Below the pieces are notes generated by a model. The model was not told the DNA's origin and searched no databases. It was given only the letters and a program-made list of their open reading frames with translations. The translations under genes and the position numbers were made by a program. Positions 1 to 8,701 of a DNA stretch of 64,000 nt are shown in pieces (positions within the stretch are counted from its first letter, which is position 1; the number at the start of each line of letters is the position of its first letter). Origin of the DNA: an uncultured Bacteroidales bacterium (GTDB lineage Bacteria; Bacteroidota; Bacteroidia; Bacteroidales; Bacteroidaceae); the NCBI GenBank assembly GCA_902786925.1, contig CADAEK010000012.1:1-64000 (forward strand). Reading direction: 5' to 3'.

Positions 1-13
1 GAACTAAGGAACT

Positions 14-778
14 ATGGCTGAAAAAGTATTAAAATCATTCACAGTAAAATACTGGAAGCAGAATGGTCCGAAAGATGCGGGTCATTTTGAAGAGAAGGTA
101 ATGAAGGACATCCCTGGTGACACTTCATTCCTGGAGATGCTCGACATCCTCAACGAGCAGTTGATTGAGGAAGGCAAGGAGCCTTTCGTGTTTGACCACG
201 ACTGCCGCGAGGGCATCTGCGGCATGTGCTCACTCTACATCAACGGTACGCCTCACGGCAAGACCGAGCGTGGAGCTACCACTTGCCAGCTCTACATGCG
301 TAAGTTCAACGAAGGCGACGTCATCACTATCGAACCTTGGCGTTCTGCCGGTTTCCCAGTCATCAAGGACTGCATGGTGGACCGTACCGCCTTCGACAAG
401 ATTATCCAGGCTGGTGGCTACACCACTGTTCGCACAGGCGCTCCACAGGATGCCAACGCCATCCTCATCCCTAAGGAGGATGCCGACGAGGCTATGGACT
501 GCGCTTCCTGCATCGGTTGCGGTGCTTGCGTAGCAGCTTGTAAGAATGGCTCTGCCATGCTCTTCGTCAGCTCGAAGGTATCTCAGCTCGCCCTTCTTCC
601 ACAAGGTCGCGTAGAGGCAGCCCGCCGTGCCAAGGCTATGGTAGCCAAGATGGACGAACTCGGCTTTGGTAACTGCACCAACACACGTGCCTGCGAGGCC
701 GTATGTCCTAAGTGCGAAACCATTGCCAACATCGCTCGTCTCAACCGCGAGTTCATCAAGGCAAAGCTGGCAGACTAA
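14..778 (+). CDS. frdB: Succinate dehydrogenase/fumarate reductase iron-sulfur subunit
   Basis: Iron-sulfur subunit that passes electrons between the FAD subunit and the membrane cytochrome b subunit of complex II; in Bacteroidales the enzyme mainly reduces fumarate during succinate fermentation. The 254 residues hold a plant-type 2Fe-2S site (C64, C69, C72 in CREGICGMC, plus C91) and a C-terminal two-cluster domain with [14 protein letters not shown] (C163-C176) and C221/C227/C231/C234. Full length for the family. The flavoprotein and cytochrome genes presumably lie upstream, outside the window. A strong hairpin terminator follows, so this is the last gene of its operon. Whether it is called sdhB or frdB cannot be settled from sequence alone. 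Confidence 0.95.
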   Translation: MAEKVLKSFTVKYWKQNGPKDAGHFEEKVMKDIPGDTSFLEMLDILNEQLIEEGKEPFVFDHDCREGICGMCSLYINGTPHGKTERGATTCQLYMRKFNEGDVITIEPWRSAGFPVIKDCMVDRTAFDKIIQAGGYTTVRTGAPQDANAILIPKEDADEAMDCASCIGCGACVAACKNGSAMLFVSSKVSQLALLPQGRVEAARRAKAMVAKMDELGFGNCTNTRACEAVCPKCETIANIARLNREFIKAKLAD

Positions 779-801
779 TACATATTATATATATTGAAGA
801 A

Positions 802-832
802 GTGCCGCAGAGAAAATCTGCGGCACTTTTTT
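802..832 (+). terminator. Intrinsic terminator after frdB/sdhB
   Basis: A perfect 9-bp stem (gtgccgcag / ctgcggcac) with a 7-base loop is followed directly by a run of T. The end of the T run overlaps the -33 element of the next promoter. Confidence 0.9.
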
Positions 833-861
833 GTTGATATCAGAAACAAGTAGTACCTTTG
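830..861 (+). promoter_or_regulatory. Bacteroidetes-type promoter for bcp
   Basis: TTTG (830-833), a 20-bp spacer and TACCTTTG (854-861) match the known Bacteroidetes -33/-7 consensus, 28 bp before the bcp start codon. The upstream element is built into the T-tract of the preceding terminator. Confidence 0.75.
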
Positions 862-889
862 CTATGAAACAGAATAAAACCATGACATT

Positions 890-1363
890 ATGAACATTGG
901 AGACAAGGCGCCCGAGGTGCTGGGCAAAGACGAGAACGGGAAAGAGGTACGTCTGAGTGACTACAAGGGCAGAAAGCTTGTGCTGTACTTCTATCCAAAA
1001 GACAACACCAGTGGATGTACGGCTGAGGCTTGCAGCTTGAGAGACCATTATGGCGAGTTGCAGGGCAAAGGCTATGAGGTAGTGGGAGTGAGCAAGGACT
1101 CGGCTGCCTCACACGTGAAGTTCAAGGAGAAACACGAGTTGCCCTTCCCCCTGATTGCCGATGTGGACCACACGCTGCTGGAAGCGATGGGCGCATGGGG
1201 AGAGAAGAACATGTACGGCAAGAAGACGATGGGCACCATCCGCACCACCTTCATCATCAACGAAGAGGGCATCATCGAGCAGATTTATGCAGGCAAGCAG
1301 GTGAAGACCAAGGAGCATGCCCAGCAGATTCTGGAACACCACCTTGCCAACAATAAAAAATAA
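890..1363 (+). CDS. bcp: Thioredoxin-dependent peroxiredoxin (Bcp/PrxQ)
   Basis: Cytoplasmic thiol peroxidase that reduces hydrogen peroxide and organic hydroperoxides using thioredoxin. The 157-residue protein has the AhpC/TSA fold, with peroxidatic C43 and probable resolving C48 in PKDNTSGCTAEACSLRD, the arrangement of the atypical 2-Cys BCP group. It has its own consensus promoter immediately upstream. The start gives the usual family N-terminus (MNIGDKAPEV). The next gene begins 19 bp after its stop, so read-through into that gene is likely. Confidence 0.93.
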   Translation: MNIGDKAPEVLGKDENGKEVRLSDYKGRKLVLYFYPKDNTSGCTAEACSLRDHYGELQGKGYEVVGVSKDSAASHVKFKEKHELPFPLIADVDHTLLEAMGAWGEKNMYGKKTMGTIRTTFIINEEGIIEQIYAGKQVKTKEHAQQILEHHLANNKK

Positions 1364-1382
1364 TCATCACCCTAACTACAAC

Positions 1383-2498
1383 ATGAAACGGATATACATT
1401 CTCAACCTTTGGTTGATCGTTCTGTCCGTCTTTGGACAGACACTTTTCACCTCCTGCACAGAAGATGAGTTTGGGGCAGATACAGGAGCTGCCTTCCGCG
1501 CCAAACTCAAGTCGCTCGATTGGGGCACAGACACCTGCTACGTCTATGGCCACAAGACACCCGATGTGGATGCCGTCACCTCAGCTCTCTCTTACGCCAA
1601 ACTGATGAAGTCCTTGGGCTACAACTGCAAGGCAAAGGTGTCGAGCAAGACCAACCGCGAGACCGAGTACATCGCCAAACTGTTCCAGTTCAAATTGCCC
1701 GAACTGAAACCCTCCGTCGACCCCCAGACACGCCTCATCCTCACCGACCACACCGACTATGCACAATGTGTGGACGGAGCCAACGAAGCCATCATCCTGC
1801 AGAAGATAGACCACCACGTCGAAGGCGACATCCTCGACGCCAACATTCCCTACGTGCGCCGCGAAATGGTGGGCTCCACCAACACCATCATCTTCCGCTG
1901 CTACCGCGAGCTGGCCGTGCCCATCGACCGTGAAGCCGCCTGCATCATGCTGGCAGGCATCATCAGCGACACGCGCAACCTCACCAAAAGCACCACCTGC
2001 CGCGCCGACACAGCCGCATGGCAAGCCCTCATCACCCAACTCGCCATCTCCGTCGACTCCGTCGCCAGAATCAACCTCGCGATGGAAGAAGCAGCCAACA
2101 GCTACGACGGCATGAGCGACGTTGACATCCTCGAGTCCGACTACAAGGACTACGACATCAACGCCCACCGTATCGGCATCGGCAGCCTCGCCTGCAAGCA
2201 AGCCGACATGGACGCCTTCATCGACCACATGTTGGCCGCTATGCCCAAAGTGATGACCCGGAAGAACCGCGACATGCTCTTCGCCAAGATAGACAACCTC
2301 GTGCCCAATCCCGACCCCGAGACTACAAAAGAAAAGCCCACCATCCAGCAGGGCATCTACTTCATCTATGCAGGCGAAGGCGCCAAGAACATTGCCGAAA
2401 CCATCTTCGGCACATCCCTGCGCGAAGGAGTGACCTACACCACCGAAGACCTCTCGCGCAAACAGATCGTCCCCAAGATTCAAGACCTATTGAAATAA
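1383..2498 (+). CDS. Exported family II (DHH) inorganic pyrophosphatase-like lipoprotein
   Basis: A 371-residue protein with the motif series of manganese-dependent family II pyrophosphatases: GHKTPDVDA (H57, D61, D63), TDHTDYAQ (D122-H123), IDHH (D143-H145), GIISDTRNLTKSTT, and a DHHA2-type C-terminus ending in SRKQIVPKI. Unlike the cytosolic enzymes it starts with a signal peptide and lipobox (LFTSC, C25), so it should be a membrane-anchored lipoprotein facing the periplasm or outside. The ATG at 1383 was chosen because the signal peptide begins there; an upstream in-frame start would bury it. Expected activity is hydrolysis of pyrophosphate, or perhaps of another phosphoanhydride. Export is an inference from the N-terminus. 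Confidence 0.82.
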   Translation: MKRIYILNLWLIVLSVFGQTLFTSCTEDEFGADTGAAFRAKLKSLDWGTDTCYVYGHKTPDVDAVTSALSYAKLMKSLGYNCKAKVSSKTNRETEYIAKLFQFKLPELKPSVDPQTRLILTDHTDYAQCVDGANEAIILQKIDHHVEGDILDANIPYVRREMVGSTNTIIFRCYRELAVPIDREAACIMLAGIISDTRNLTKSTTCRADTAAWQALITQLAISVDSVARINLAMEEAANSYDGMSDVDILESDYKDYDINAHRIGIGSLACKQADMDAFIDHMLAAMPKVMTRKNRDMLFAKIDNLVPNPDPETTKEKPTIQQGIYFIYAGEGAKNIAETIFGTSLREGVTYTTEDLSRKQIVPKIQDLLK

Positions 2499-2510
2499 CA
2501 ACAAACCAAC

Positions 2511-4301
2511 ATGAAGAAAACAACCCTTTTACACCTATTTTTCGGTTGTACGCTGCTGGCTTCAGCCCAGTTGTCCACCATCTGCCACAAAGATGGCACA
2601 GTAACATTCCAGTATAAGAACAACAATGCCAAAGAGGTACAAGTGGACGTGCAATTTGCAGGACGCAACCCCATGACTCGCGGCGCCGATGGCCTGTGGA
2701 CTGCCACTCTCGGCCCTGCAGCTCCCGACATGTATCCATACAGCTTCATCGTCAATGGAGTGAGTGTGATGGACCCTGAGAACCAGCAGTATTTCCCCAA
2801 TGAGGGTTTCAAGAACAGCCTCTTGGAGATTCCAGCACCGAACGGCTCTCTGCCCCACGACATCAAGAATGTGCCCCACGGCATGGTGGAGTACATCCAC
2901 TACTATTCCCAGAGCCTGAAAGGCACCAACAATGCCGTCATCTATCTGCCGCCATCCTACTACAAGAAGGGGAACGAGCAGAAAAAATATCCTGTATTCT
3001 ACCTCATCAGCGGCACTACCGACACGGAAGAAGTCTATTACAAGGTAGGCCGCGTGAACTACATCCTCGACAACCTTTTGGCTGAAGGCAATGCAGAAGA
3101 GATGATTGTGGTGCTGCCCTACGGCAATCCCACCAAACTCCTGCCCACACCTCCACAGGGCATGATGGGCATGGGTGACGTGTTCGGCAACGACCTCACC
3201 ACCGATTTGATGCCCTACGTAGAGGAGCACTACCGCACCATCAACGATGCCGACCACCGCGCCATTGGAGGCTTCTCACGAGGTGGCAACCAAGGTCTTG
3301 CTTGTGGATTGACTCACTTGGACAAGTTCTCCTACCTCTGCTCCTACAGTTCGTTCACTTCCACCACACTGCCTGGTGTCTATGACAATGCTGCCGACAC
3401 CAACAGCAAGCTCCACCTCTTCTGGCTGGGTGTAGGCACCGATGACTTCCTCTACGGCAATGCACGCGACTATATGGAGTTTCTCGACAAGCATGGCATT
3501 CGTTCTGTGAAAGAATACACCCACGACAAGTTTGGCCACACATGGATGAATGCCAAATACTTCCTCGACAAAACCCTGCGCCTGCTCTTCCGTCCACAAG
3601 CTGCTGAAGAAGCCATGAAGAACAGCAAGCCAGCACTTGCAGCCACGGGCCAGGAACCTCAGTTCACAGCAGGAGTGATGGCGCGCCTCTTCCCCCGACC
3701 CATCCTTTCTCCCGAATACAAGACCGACGGCATCATCTTCCGCTTCAAGGCTCCAGAGGCCAGCAAGTTGACGCTGGTAGCAGAACCATTCGCCGAGCCC
3801 CTCGACATGCAGCGTGACAACGACGGCATTTGGCAGGTTGAAATCAAGCAGCACATACTGAACACCTTCACCTATTACTTCCTGGTAGATGGCACCCCTG
3901 TAGCCGACCCACAGAACATGTTCCTGGCACCTTCTATAGGCTTTAAACCCAGCATCTGCCAGCATCCAAACGCCAACTACACCTTCGCTGCGATGGGCGC
4001 TGACATTCCTCACGGAACCGTCCGCTATGACCTCAACAATGGTACTGCTACCTATACGACTCCCATTGCCGTAAAGAATCCCCTCATCATCCAGCTTCTG
4101 CCTGGCAAGAACGACACAGCCGAGAGCTGGTTCAAGATAGGTGGTGCCGACGCTATAGCAGACCAACTCTTCGCACAGAAGCGCTGCAAGTCCTGCGTCC
4201 TCACTACAGCCCCTGTCAAGGGTGCTAAAGTGCTGCGTGCCGACGACTACAACACTTGGGAAGAGCGTCGCCAAGCCCTTGAGAAACTGCTCACTCAATA
4301 A
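2511..4301 (+). CDS. Secreted CE1-like esterase with two E-set domains and a partial second esterase unit
   Basis: Secreted protein of 596 residues (signal peptide about 1-20). Residues 25-110 form an E-set/CBM48-like beta-sandwich, followed by an alpha/beta-hydrolase esterase of the enterochelin esterase/feruloyl esterase type: nucleophile S256 in GGFSRGGN, acid D311 or D312, and H343 in FGHTW. A second E-set-like domain follows (about 390-480). The tail (about 495-596) resembles only the first part of the esterase domain: IPHGTVRYD mirrors VPHGMVEYI, and GKNDTAESWFKIGGADAI mirrors GTTDTEEVYYKVGRVNYI. This suggests an old tandem duplication with a truncated second unit. The likely substrate is ester groups on plant cell-wall xylan. 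It lies 12 bp after the pyrophosphatase-like gene, so they are probably co-transcribed. Confidence 0.8.
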   Translation: MKKTTLLHLFFGCTLLASAQLSTICHKDGTVTFQYKNNNAKEVQVDVQFAGRNPMTRGADGLWTATLGPAAPDMYPYSFIVNGVSVMDPENQQYFPNEGFKNSLLEIPAPNGSLPHDIKNVPHGMVEYIHYYSQSLKGTNNAVIYLPPSYYKKGNEQKKYPVFYLISGTTDTEEVYYKVGRVNYILDNLLAEGNAEEMIVVLPYGNPTKLLPTPPQGMMGMGDVFGNDLTTDLMPYVEEHYRTINDADHRAIGGFSRGGNQGLACGLTHLDKFSYLCSYSSFTSTTLPGVYDNAADTNSKLHLFWLGVGTDDFLYGNARDYMEFLDKHGIRSVKEYTHDKFGHTWMNAKYFLDKTLRLLFRPQAAEEAMKNSKPALAATGQEPQFTAGVMARLFPRPILSPEYKTDGIIFRFKAPEASKLTLVAEPFAEPLDMQRDNDGIWQVEIKQHILNTFTYYFLVDGTPVADPQNMFLAPSIGFKPSICQHPNANYTFAAMGADIPHGTVRYDLNNGTATYTTPIAVKNPLIIQLLPGKNDTAESWFKIGGADAIADQLFAQKRCKSCVLTTAPVKGAKVLRADDYNTWEERRQALEKLLTQ

Positions 4302-4317
4302 AATAGACATCACTCCC

Positions 4318-5718
4318 ATGAAGCAAATAGCCTTCATCATGCTGCTACTGATGATGCTCACATCACCCATCGTCAGCATGGCCAAGACGAAAGAACTGAA
4401 ACCGCGCCTTGTGGTGTGCACCGACATAGCACCGGCCGATGTGGAACCCGACGATATGGAGTCGATGGTACGTCTCATGGCCTACGCCGACATGTTCGAG
4501 ATAGAGGCACTCATCACGTCTGTTGGGTGGAACTGCGACCCCTATCCCCAAGAGTGGGCTGCATACCTCTTCCGCGTGATTGAAGCCTACCGCAAGGACG
4601 TGCCGAACTTGATGAAACGCTCAAGCCAAACTCAGTTCCTCCCTCTGGAAAAAGAGAACGGAAGCCAGTATATTGGTTATTGGCCCAGCGCTGACTATGT
4701 GAAGAGTCGTGCTGTGATGGGCAGTCAGCGAGGAGGCATCAAAGCCATTGGAGAAGGCAATGACTCCCCAGGCAGCGAACTGCTCATCCGCTTGGCAGAT
4801 GAAGACGACCCACGTCCCATCTATGTGGCAGCATGGGGTGGGGCCAACACCCTCTCGCAAGCCATCTGGCGAGTCAAGCAGACCCGCACCGCAGAGGAAC
4901 TGAAACGCTTTGTGAGCAAGTTCCGCATCTACACCATCACCGATCAAGACATGCAGTACAGCATGCGCATGAACCGCGCCTACAGCTCCCACCAGTGGCT
5001 TCGCAGCGAATTCAAGGACGACTTACAGTTCATCTGGGACGAGGGCACCTGGCAGGAACAATGTGAACTGGGCAAACGGAACTGGACAAAGCACGCTGAC
5101 CACATACAAGGAAAGGGAGCATTGGGCCATGAATATCCCACCTACAAGTGGGGGGTGGAAGGAGACACACCCAGTTTCCTCTATGTCATGCCCCATGGAC
5201 TGAACGACCCCGAAGACCCGCAACAAGCCGGATGGGCTGGCTATCATGTGCGTGGACTTTGCCCTGATTCGCTCACAACAGCCTGGACCAGTTGGGAAGA
5301 ACCCGTACGCAGCATCAGCATTGCGTATAAGCAGCGTTTCTATCCTGATGAACTCAATGACTTCATGGCCCGCATGCAGTGGGCACATGAAGGAAAAGGA
5401 GGGCGAAATCCAGAAGTCATCATCAATCGTAGCAAAGGACGACAACCCATCCGTATCAACGCAAAAGCAGGCAAAACCATTCAGTTGGATGCCTCTTCCT
5501 CCTCTGATGCAGATGGCGATAATCTACATTTCCGCTGGTGGCAACAACCTGAAATAGGAAAGAGACAACTGGTATTCAGCCACACCGAAACAGCCCAAAC
5601 AGCTGTGTCTGTCCCTTTGGATGCTGCAGGACAGACGTTCCACATCATCTGCGAAGTGCATGACGACAGCCCTTACTCGCTGGTCAGCTACCGCCGCATC
5701 ATCATCACCGCCGAATAA
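4318..5718 (+). CDS. Secreted DUF1593 (nucleoside hydrolase-like) protein
   Basis: A 466-residue exported protein (signal peptide about 1-22) with the DUF1593 N-terminal domain, related to nucleoside hydrolases: LVVCTDIAPADVEPDDMESMV, with an aspartate-rich metal-site-like stretch D36...D45-D46. A C-terminal Ig-like domain is about 85 residues long (INAKAGKTIQLDASSSSDADG onward). DUF1593 proteins occur in many polysaccharide loci of Bacteroidetes, but their substrate is not known to me. The ATG at 4318 was chosen because the signal peptide begins there; longer in-frame extensions run into the preceding gene. Only 16 bp separate it from the esterase stop, so it probably ends that operon. A strong hairpin follows. 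Confidence 0.82.
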   Translation: MKQIAFIMLLLMMLTSPIVSMAKTKELKPRLVVCTDIAPADVEPDDMESMVRLMAYADMFEIEALITSVGWNCDPYPQEWAAYLFRVIEAYRKDVPNLMKRSSQTQFLPLEKENGSQYIGYWPSADYVKSRAVMGSQRGGIKAIGEGNDSPGSELLIRLADEDDPRPIYVAAWGGANTLSQAIWRVKQTRTAEELKRFVSKFRIYTITDQDMQYSMRMNRAYSSHQWLRSEFKDDLQFIWDEGTWQEQCELGKRNWTKHADHIQGKGALGHEYPTYKWGVEGDTPSFLYVMPHGLNDPEDPQQAGWAGYHVRGLCPDSLTTAWTSWEEPVRSISIAYKQRFYPDELNDFMARMQWAHEGKGGRNPEVIINRSKGRQPIRINAKAGKTIQLDASSSSDADGDNLHFRWWQQPEIGKRQLVFSHTETAQTAVSVPLDAAGQTFHIICEVHDDSPYSLVSYRRIIITAE

Positions 5719-5740
5719 AAACGGCAGACATCAAAAGCAA

Positions 5741-5780
5741 AGCAGGGACTGCATCTACATGGATGTAGTCCCTGCTTCTT
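5741..5780 (+). terminator. Terminator after the DUF1593 gene
   Basis: A 16-bp stem with one G-T pair (agcagggactgcatct / ggatgtagtccctgct) and a very short loop is followed by tcttttat. It can serve transcription from the left. Confidence 0.75.
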
Positions 5781-5788
5781 TTATACCC

Positions 5789-5890
5789 CTTCCTGCGCCT
5801 CAAAAACGGTGTGAGTCACACCGTGGGTACCGGTCTGAGTCAGACCGAGGGTGGCGGTGTGACTCACACCGCCAAAGTAGTGTAGGAAGA
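5789..5890. repeat. Palindrome-triplet repeat, copy A
   Basis: Three 17-bp odd palindromes start at 5807, 5831 and 5855, exactly 24 bp apart: CGGTGTGAGTCACACCG, CGGTCTGAGTCAGACCG and CGGTGTGACTCACACCG. Each has 8-bp arms around one central base. Units 1 and 3 are also perfect reverse complements of each other. The left border CTTCCTGCGCCTCAAAA (5789-5805) recurs at copy B. The right border is degenerate (ending taggaag near 5889). It lies between the convergent DUF1593 and fimbrillin-like genes. Confidence 0.9.
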
Positions 5891-5929
5891 GCCTATTTTG
5901 AGGTATCGCTTATAAGCATAAAAACGTTA

Positions 5930-7276
5930 CTACTTTTTCATATTCACGATGGCGACAGGACGGAGAATGTCGGTGCTAGCAAAAGAAAATCCCTCTGTTA
6001 CTTGGGTAGCTGAAAGCTTACTGATTCTCAACTTTCCATCTGAATTAACATACAAATACTTGGCATCAGTATTCAAATTAGATATTTTACTCCTATTCTT
6101 ACGAACAAGTTCTATTTCTTCACCATTCATCAACCTCCAACCTTCTATACCACTTACAGCACAGTCAGGCATAGCGGCTTCAATAGCACTCAAAGCTGTT
6201 GCTTCATCCGCTTTATCTTCATAAATCGTTGCCTTCTGCTTTGAAGACAATAACAGCACCTCTGAAATGCCTTCATTTTCGCTCACAGAGAGCACGTAAC
6301 AGCCTTGGTAGGTACTTCCTACCGCTGGGATGTTATCCACCAATACGTAGTCCGTAGGAGTGGAAGGAGTGTTCTTTTCAGCATTGTCTCCCGATGGCTG
6401 AGTGCCCTGCTCGTTGAAATCAAACGAAATGGTCTTCTCCTCGTTCCATTTAGCACCTATGATTGTACCCGTCAGGGTCACTCCGATAGCTTCGGTATAT
6501 TTGCCCTCGATATTGATAACATCACCTGCCACAAATTGCTCTGAGGTGTTGTAAGTGTAGCTGGTAGTGCCCGTAGGCTTGACAATGTTGACTGTAATGG
6601 TGGCAGAGTTAGCAGAAGGAGGCAACAGATAGCGTAAGCCCGTGAAGCTCCATGTGCGTCCATCTTCTTGTTTCTCCAAAGCAATTGTCTCTGTGCCTGA
6701 ATCATCTTTGTAGGTAACTCCTTCCAAGTTCTGCCACAATGGAGACAAGGTGACAGACACTGCTGTGGCAGCAGATGGTATGCTCTGCAGAACCACACGC
6801 TGCAGGCGCATCACCTTTCTTTCCATCGAGAGGGTCAGCACATTGGTTCCTCCGTCAACAAGCTGCACATGGCTCTTCGTAGCCATCAAATCAGTATGGC
6901 TCTTTCCTTCACGCAGCGTGACGCTCATAGCAGGAGTTGCTTCCGTTTCAGAGGGCAAGACATAATTCTCTGATGTGGCACCACCGATGGCATACACATC
7001 ATAGCTTCCCTCCGTCAAGGAGATGTTCAAGGTTTGGGTTTCGTCAGCAATGGTCTGTAGCGAAACACACTTTGTACCGCTGAACACATACACGTTGACC
7101 GGATAACTGACGTTTAGCTCATCAGCTGTTGTTGATGTTCGGGTACGCACTTGAAGCACAGAATTGGCTTCCTTCTGAACGATTTCTGTTGTGACTTGTG
7201 TTAGTTCTGATTGCTCACATGAGAGCAAAGCACATGCTGCTATCAGCAGCAAGAGCTTTCCATTTATTCTATTCAT
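5930..7276 (-). CDS. Fimbrillin-like (FimB/Mfa-type) lipoprotein
   Basis: A 448-residue outer-surface lipoprotein with a lipobox at LLSC (C20). The first two thirds look like the two-domain beta-sandwich of the fimbrillin/Mfa2-FimB family (NVYVFSGTKCVSLQT; YDVYAIGG; FTGLRYLLPPSANSATI). The last about 140 residues (from TDYVLVDNIPAVG) form a separate domain with GWRLMNGEEIELV and a closing LRPVAIV, resembling the DUF1566/FISUMP-type tip domains of such adhesins. Its role is probably minor-fimbria tip/anchor or adhesin. It is a single gene with its own consensus promoter. The assignment rests on overall pattern, not a diagnostic motif. Confidence 0.65.
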   Translation of the reverse strand: MNRINGKLLLLIAACALLSCEQSELTQVTTEIVQKEANSVLQVRTRTSTTADELNVSYPVNVYVFSGTKCVSLQTIADETQTLNISLTEGSYDVYAIGGATSENYVLPSETEATPAMSVTLREGKSHTDLMATKSHVQLVDGGTNVLTLSMERKVMRLQRVVLQSIPSAATAVSVTLSPLWQNLEGVTYKDDSGTETIALEKQEDGRTWSFTGLRYLLPPSANSATITVNIVKPTGTTSYTYNTSEQFVAGDVINIEGKYTEAIGVTLTGTIIGAKWNEEKTISFDFNEQGTQPSGDNAEKNTPSTPTDYVLVDNIPAVGSTYQGCYVLSVSENEGISEVLLLSSKQKATIYEDKADEATALSAIEAAMPDCAVSGIEGWRLMNGEEIELVRKNRSKISNLNTDAKYLYVNSDGKLRISKLSATQVTEGFSFASTDILRPVAIVNMKK

Positions 7277-7314
7277 TATCCTGAAAAATTTAAGTATAGA
7301 TCGTTATCTGAGAA

Positions 7315-7345
7315 CAAAATTAAAATGAAGAAAGGAGCAAACAAA
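7315..7345 (-). promoter_or_regulatory. Promoter for the fimbrillin-like gene
   Basis: Read on the minus strand: TTTG (7342-7345), a 19-bp spacer and TAATTTTG (7315-7322), about 40 bp before the start codon. Confidence 0.6.
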
Positions 7346-7440
7346 AACCCTTCTAACCTTTTTTGAAGAAAAAAGGAAAAAAAGAACAACATTAACCAAT
7401 TTTTAAGTATCTTTGCCCCAAAATAAAGGGATACACCTAT

Positions 7441-7932
7441 ATGGAAAAAAGGAAACATATCTACACAGAACAAGAGGCATACTTGAAACTTTCCACCTTA
7501 TGCGCAATGGGAGAACAGTGTGTGGAGGATGTGAGACGCAAGATGAAACGATGGGAGATAGCTGACGATGTGGCTGAGAAAATTATTGAACGGCTGGTGA
7601 AGGAGCGGTTTATTGATGAAGCACGTTATGCCAAAGCTTTTGTGAGGGACAAGTTCCGCTACAACCATTGGGGCAGGGTGCGGATTGAGCAGGAACTGAG
7701 AATGCGACACATTGCCCAAAAGCATATTGAAATGGGACTGGAGGAACTGAAGGAAGAGGATTGTCTTGACACGCTCAAGGAAATCATCCAGAAGAAACGG
7801 CCCACCATAAAAGGAAAGAGTGAATATGAAATAAAGGGCAAGCTGATTCGCTTTGCTTTGGGACGAGGATTTGTGATGGAGGACATTCTTAAAGTGGTTG
7901 GAGACCTGGACAATTCCGACTCTATTTTCTAA
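7441..7932 (+). CDS. recX: RecX family regulatory protein
   Basis: A 163-residue, mostly helical protein of the RecX family, which binds the RecA filament and limits its activity. Three-helix repeats of the family are visible (EAYLKLSTLCAMGEQCVEDV; ERLVKERFIDEARYAKAFVRDK; LIRFALGRGFVMEDILKVV). The F-I-D-E-x-R-Y-A-x-x-F-V core motif is intact. A -7-like TATCTTTG (7408-7415) lies 25 bp before the ATG. No recA is nearby. The downstream comF begins about 28 bp after the stop, so they are likely co-transcribed. Confidence 0.9.
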   Translation: MEKRKHIYTEQEAYLKLSTLCAMGEQCVEDVRRKMKRWEIADDVAEKIIERLVKERFIDEARYAKAFVRDKFRYNHWGRVRIEQELRMRHIAQKHIEMGLEELKEEDCLDTLKEIIQKKRPTIKGKSEYEIKGKLIRFALGRGFVMEDILKVVGDLDNSDSIF

Positions 7933-7960
7933 CAACAACGATTTCTTTACCTCAACTATC

Positions 7961-8701
7961 TTGCCTATTTTCCGTGAATCATTGGATATAGTATTTCCAC
8001 GCACATGCATGATGTGTGGAAACAGGTTGGCGGCGCACGAACACTTTCTGTGCACCTCATGCGTTGTTCATCTTCCGCTCACAGAATCTCATACTGTTGA
8101 GCACAATCTTATCGAAAGGAAGTTCTGGACTCTCTTTCCTGTAAAGAGAGCTGTGTCAATGTTTCACCACGATGGAGAAAGCACACGCAGACTTCTCCAC
8201 CAAATCAAGTATCATGCCCATCCTAATCTGGCAGTCTATCTCAGTTCACTGTATGCCCAGGAACTGGAGGAATATGGATTCTTTGATGATGTGGATGTGA
8301 TTGTTCCGCTGCCACTTCATTGGAGAAGGCAAATGAAGCGGGGATATAATCAAAGTCATTATATAGCACGCGGTATTCAGCAAGTCACACATATTCCTGT
8401 GATGAAAAAGGTGGTAAAACGCATCAGGAACAATTCATCACAAACTCAATTGAATGCTCGGCAACGCATAGAGAATGTGGAAGGCATCTTTCTGTTGAAA
8501 CATCCTGAACTTATTGAAGGAAAACATGTGCTGCTAGTAGATGATGTGACGACTACAGGAGCTACGCTTTCTTCATGCGCAAAAGAATTGGCCAAGGCAC
8601 AGGGTGTGAGTATCTCTGTACTCACACTTGCTGTTGCTTCAGATAGTGCATTACCTTTTGTCCCAAATATGTATCCTCAGCCTCTAAATATGCCTCTGTA
8701 A
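7961..8701 (+). CDS. comF: ComF family phosphoribosyltransferase-like protein
   Basis: ComF-type protein linked to DNA uptake and processing in other bacteria. The N-terminal zinc-finger-like cysteines (CMMCG...FLCTSC) precede a type I phosphoribosyltransferase domain ending with the PRPP loop LVDDVTTTGATL. There is no ATG upstream of the cysteine motif. I chose TTG 7961 because it gives the usual family N-terminus (LPIFRESLDIVFPRTC); TTG 7898, overlapping recX, is the alternative. The 3' end overlaps the convergent ribD by 80 bp. Confidence 0.85.
   Translation: MPIFRESLDIVFPRTCMMCGNRLAAHEHFLCTSCVVHLPLTESHTVEHNLIERKFWTLFPVKRAVSMFHHDGESTRRLLHQIKYHAHPNLAVYLSSLYAQELEEYGFFDDVDVIVPLPLHWRRQMKRGYNQSHYIARGIQQVTHIPVMKKVVKRIRNNSSQTQLNARQRIENVEGIFLLKHPELIEGKHVLLVDDVTTTGATLSSCAKELAKAQGVSISVLTLAVASDSALPFVPNMYPQPLNMPL

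Noticed and set aside
5807-5871. Palindromes of copy A as ordinary terminators
   Set aside because: No T-tract follows any unit, a proper terminator already lies at 5741-5780, and the same unit pattern recurs elsewhere with a conserved border.
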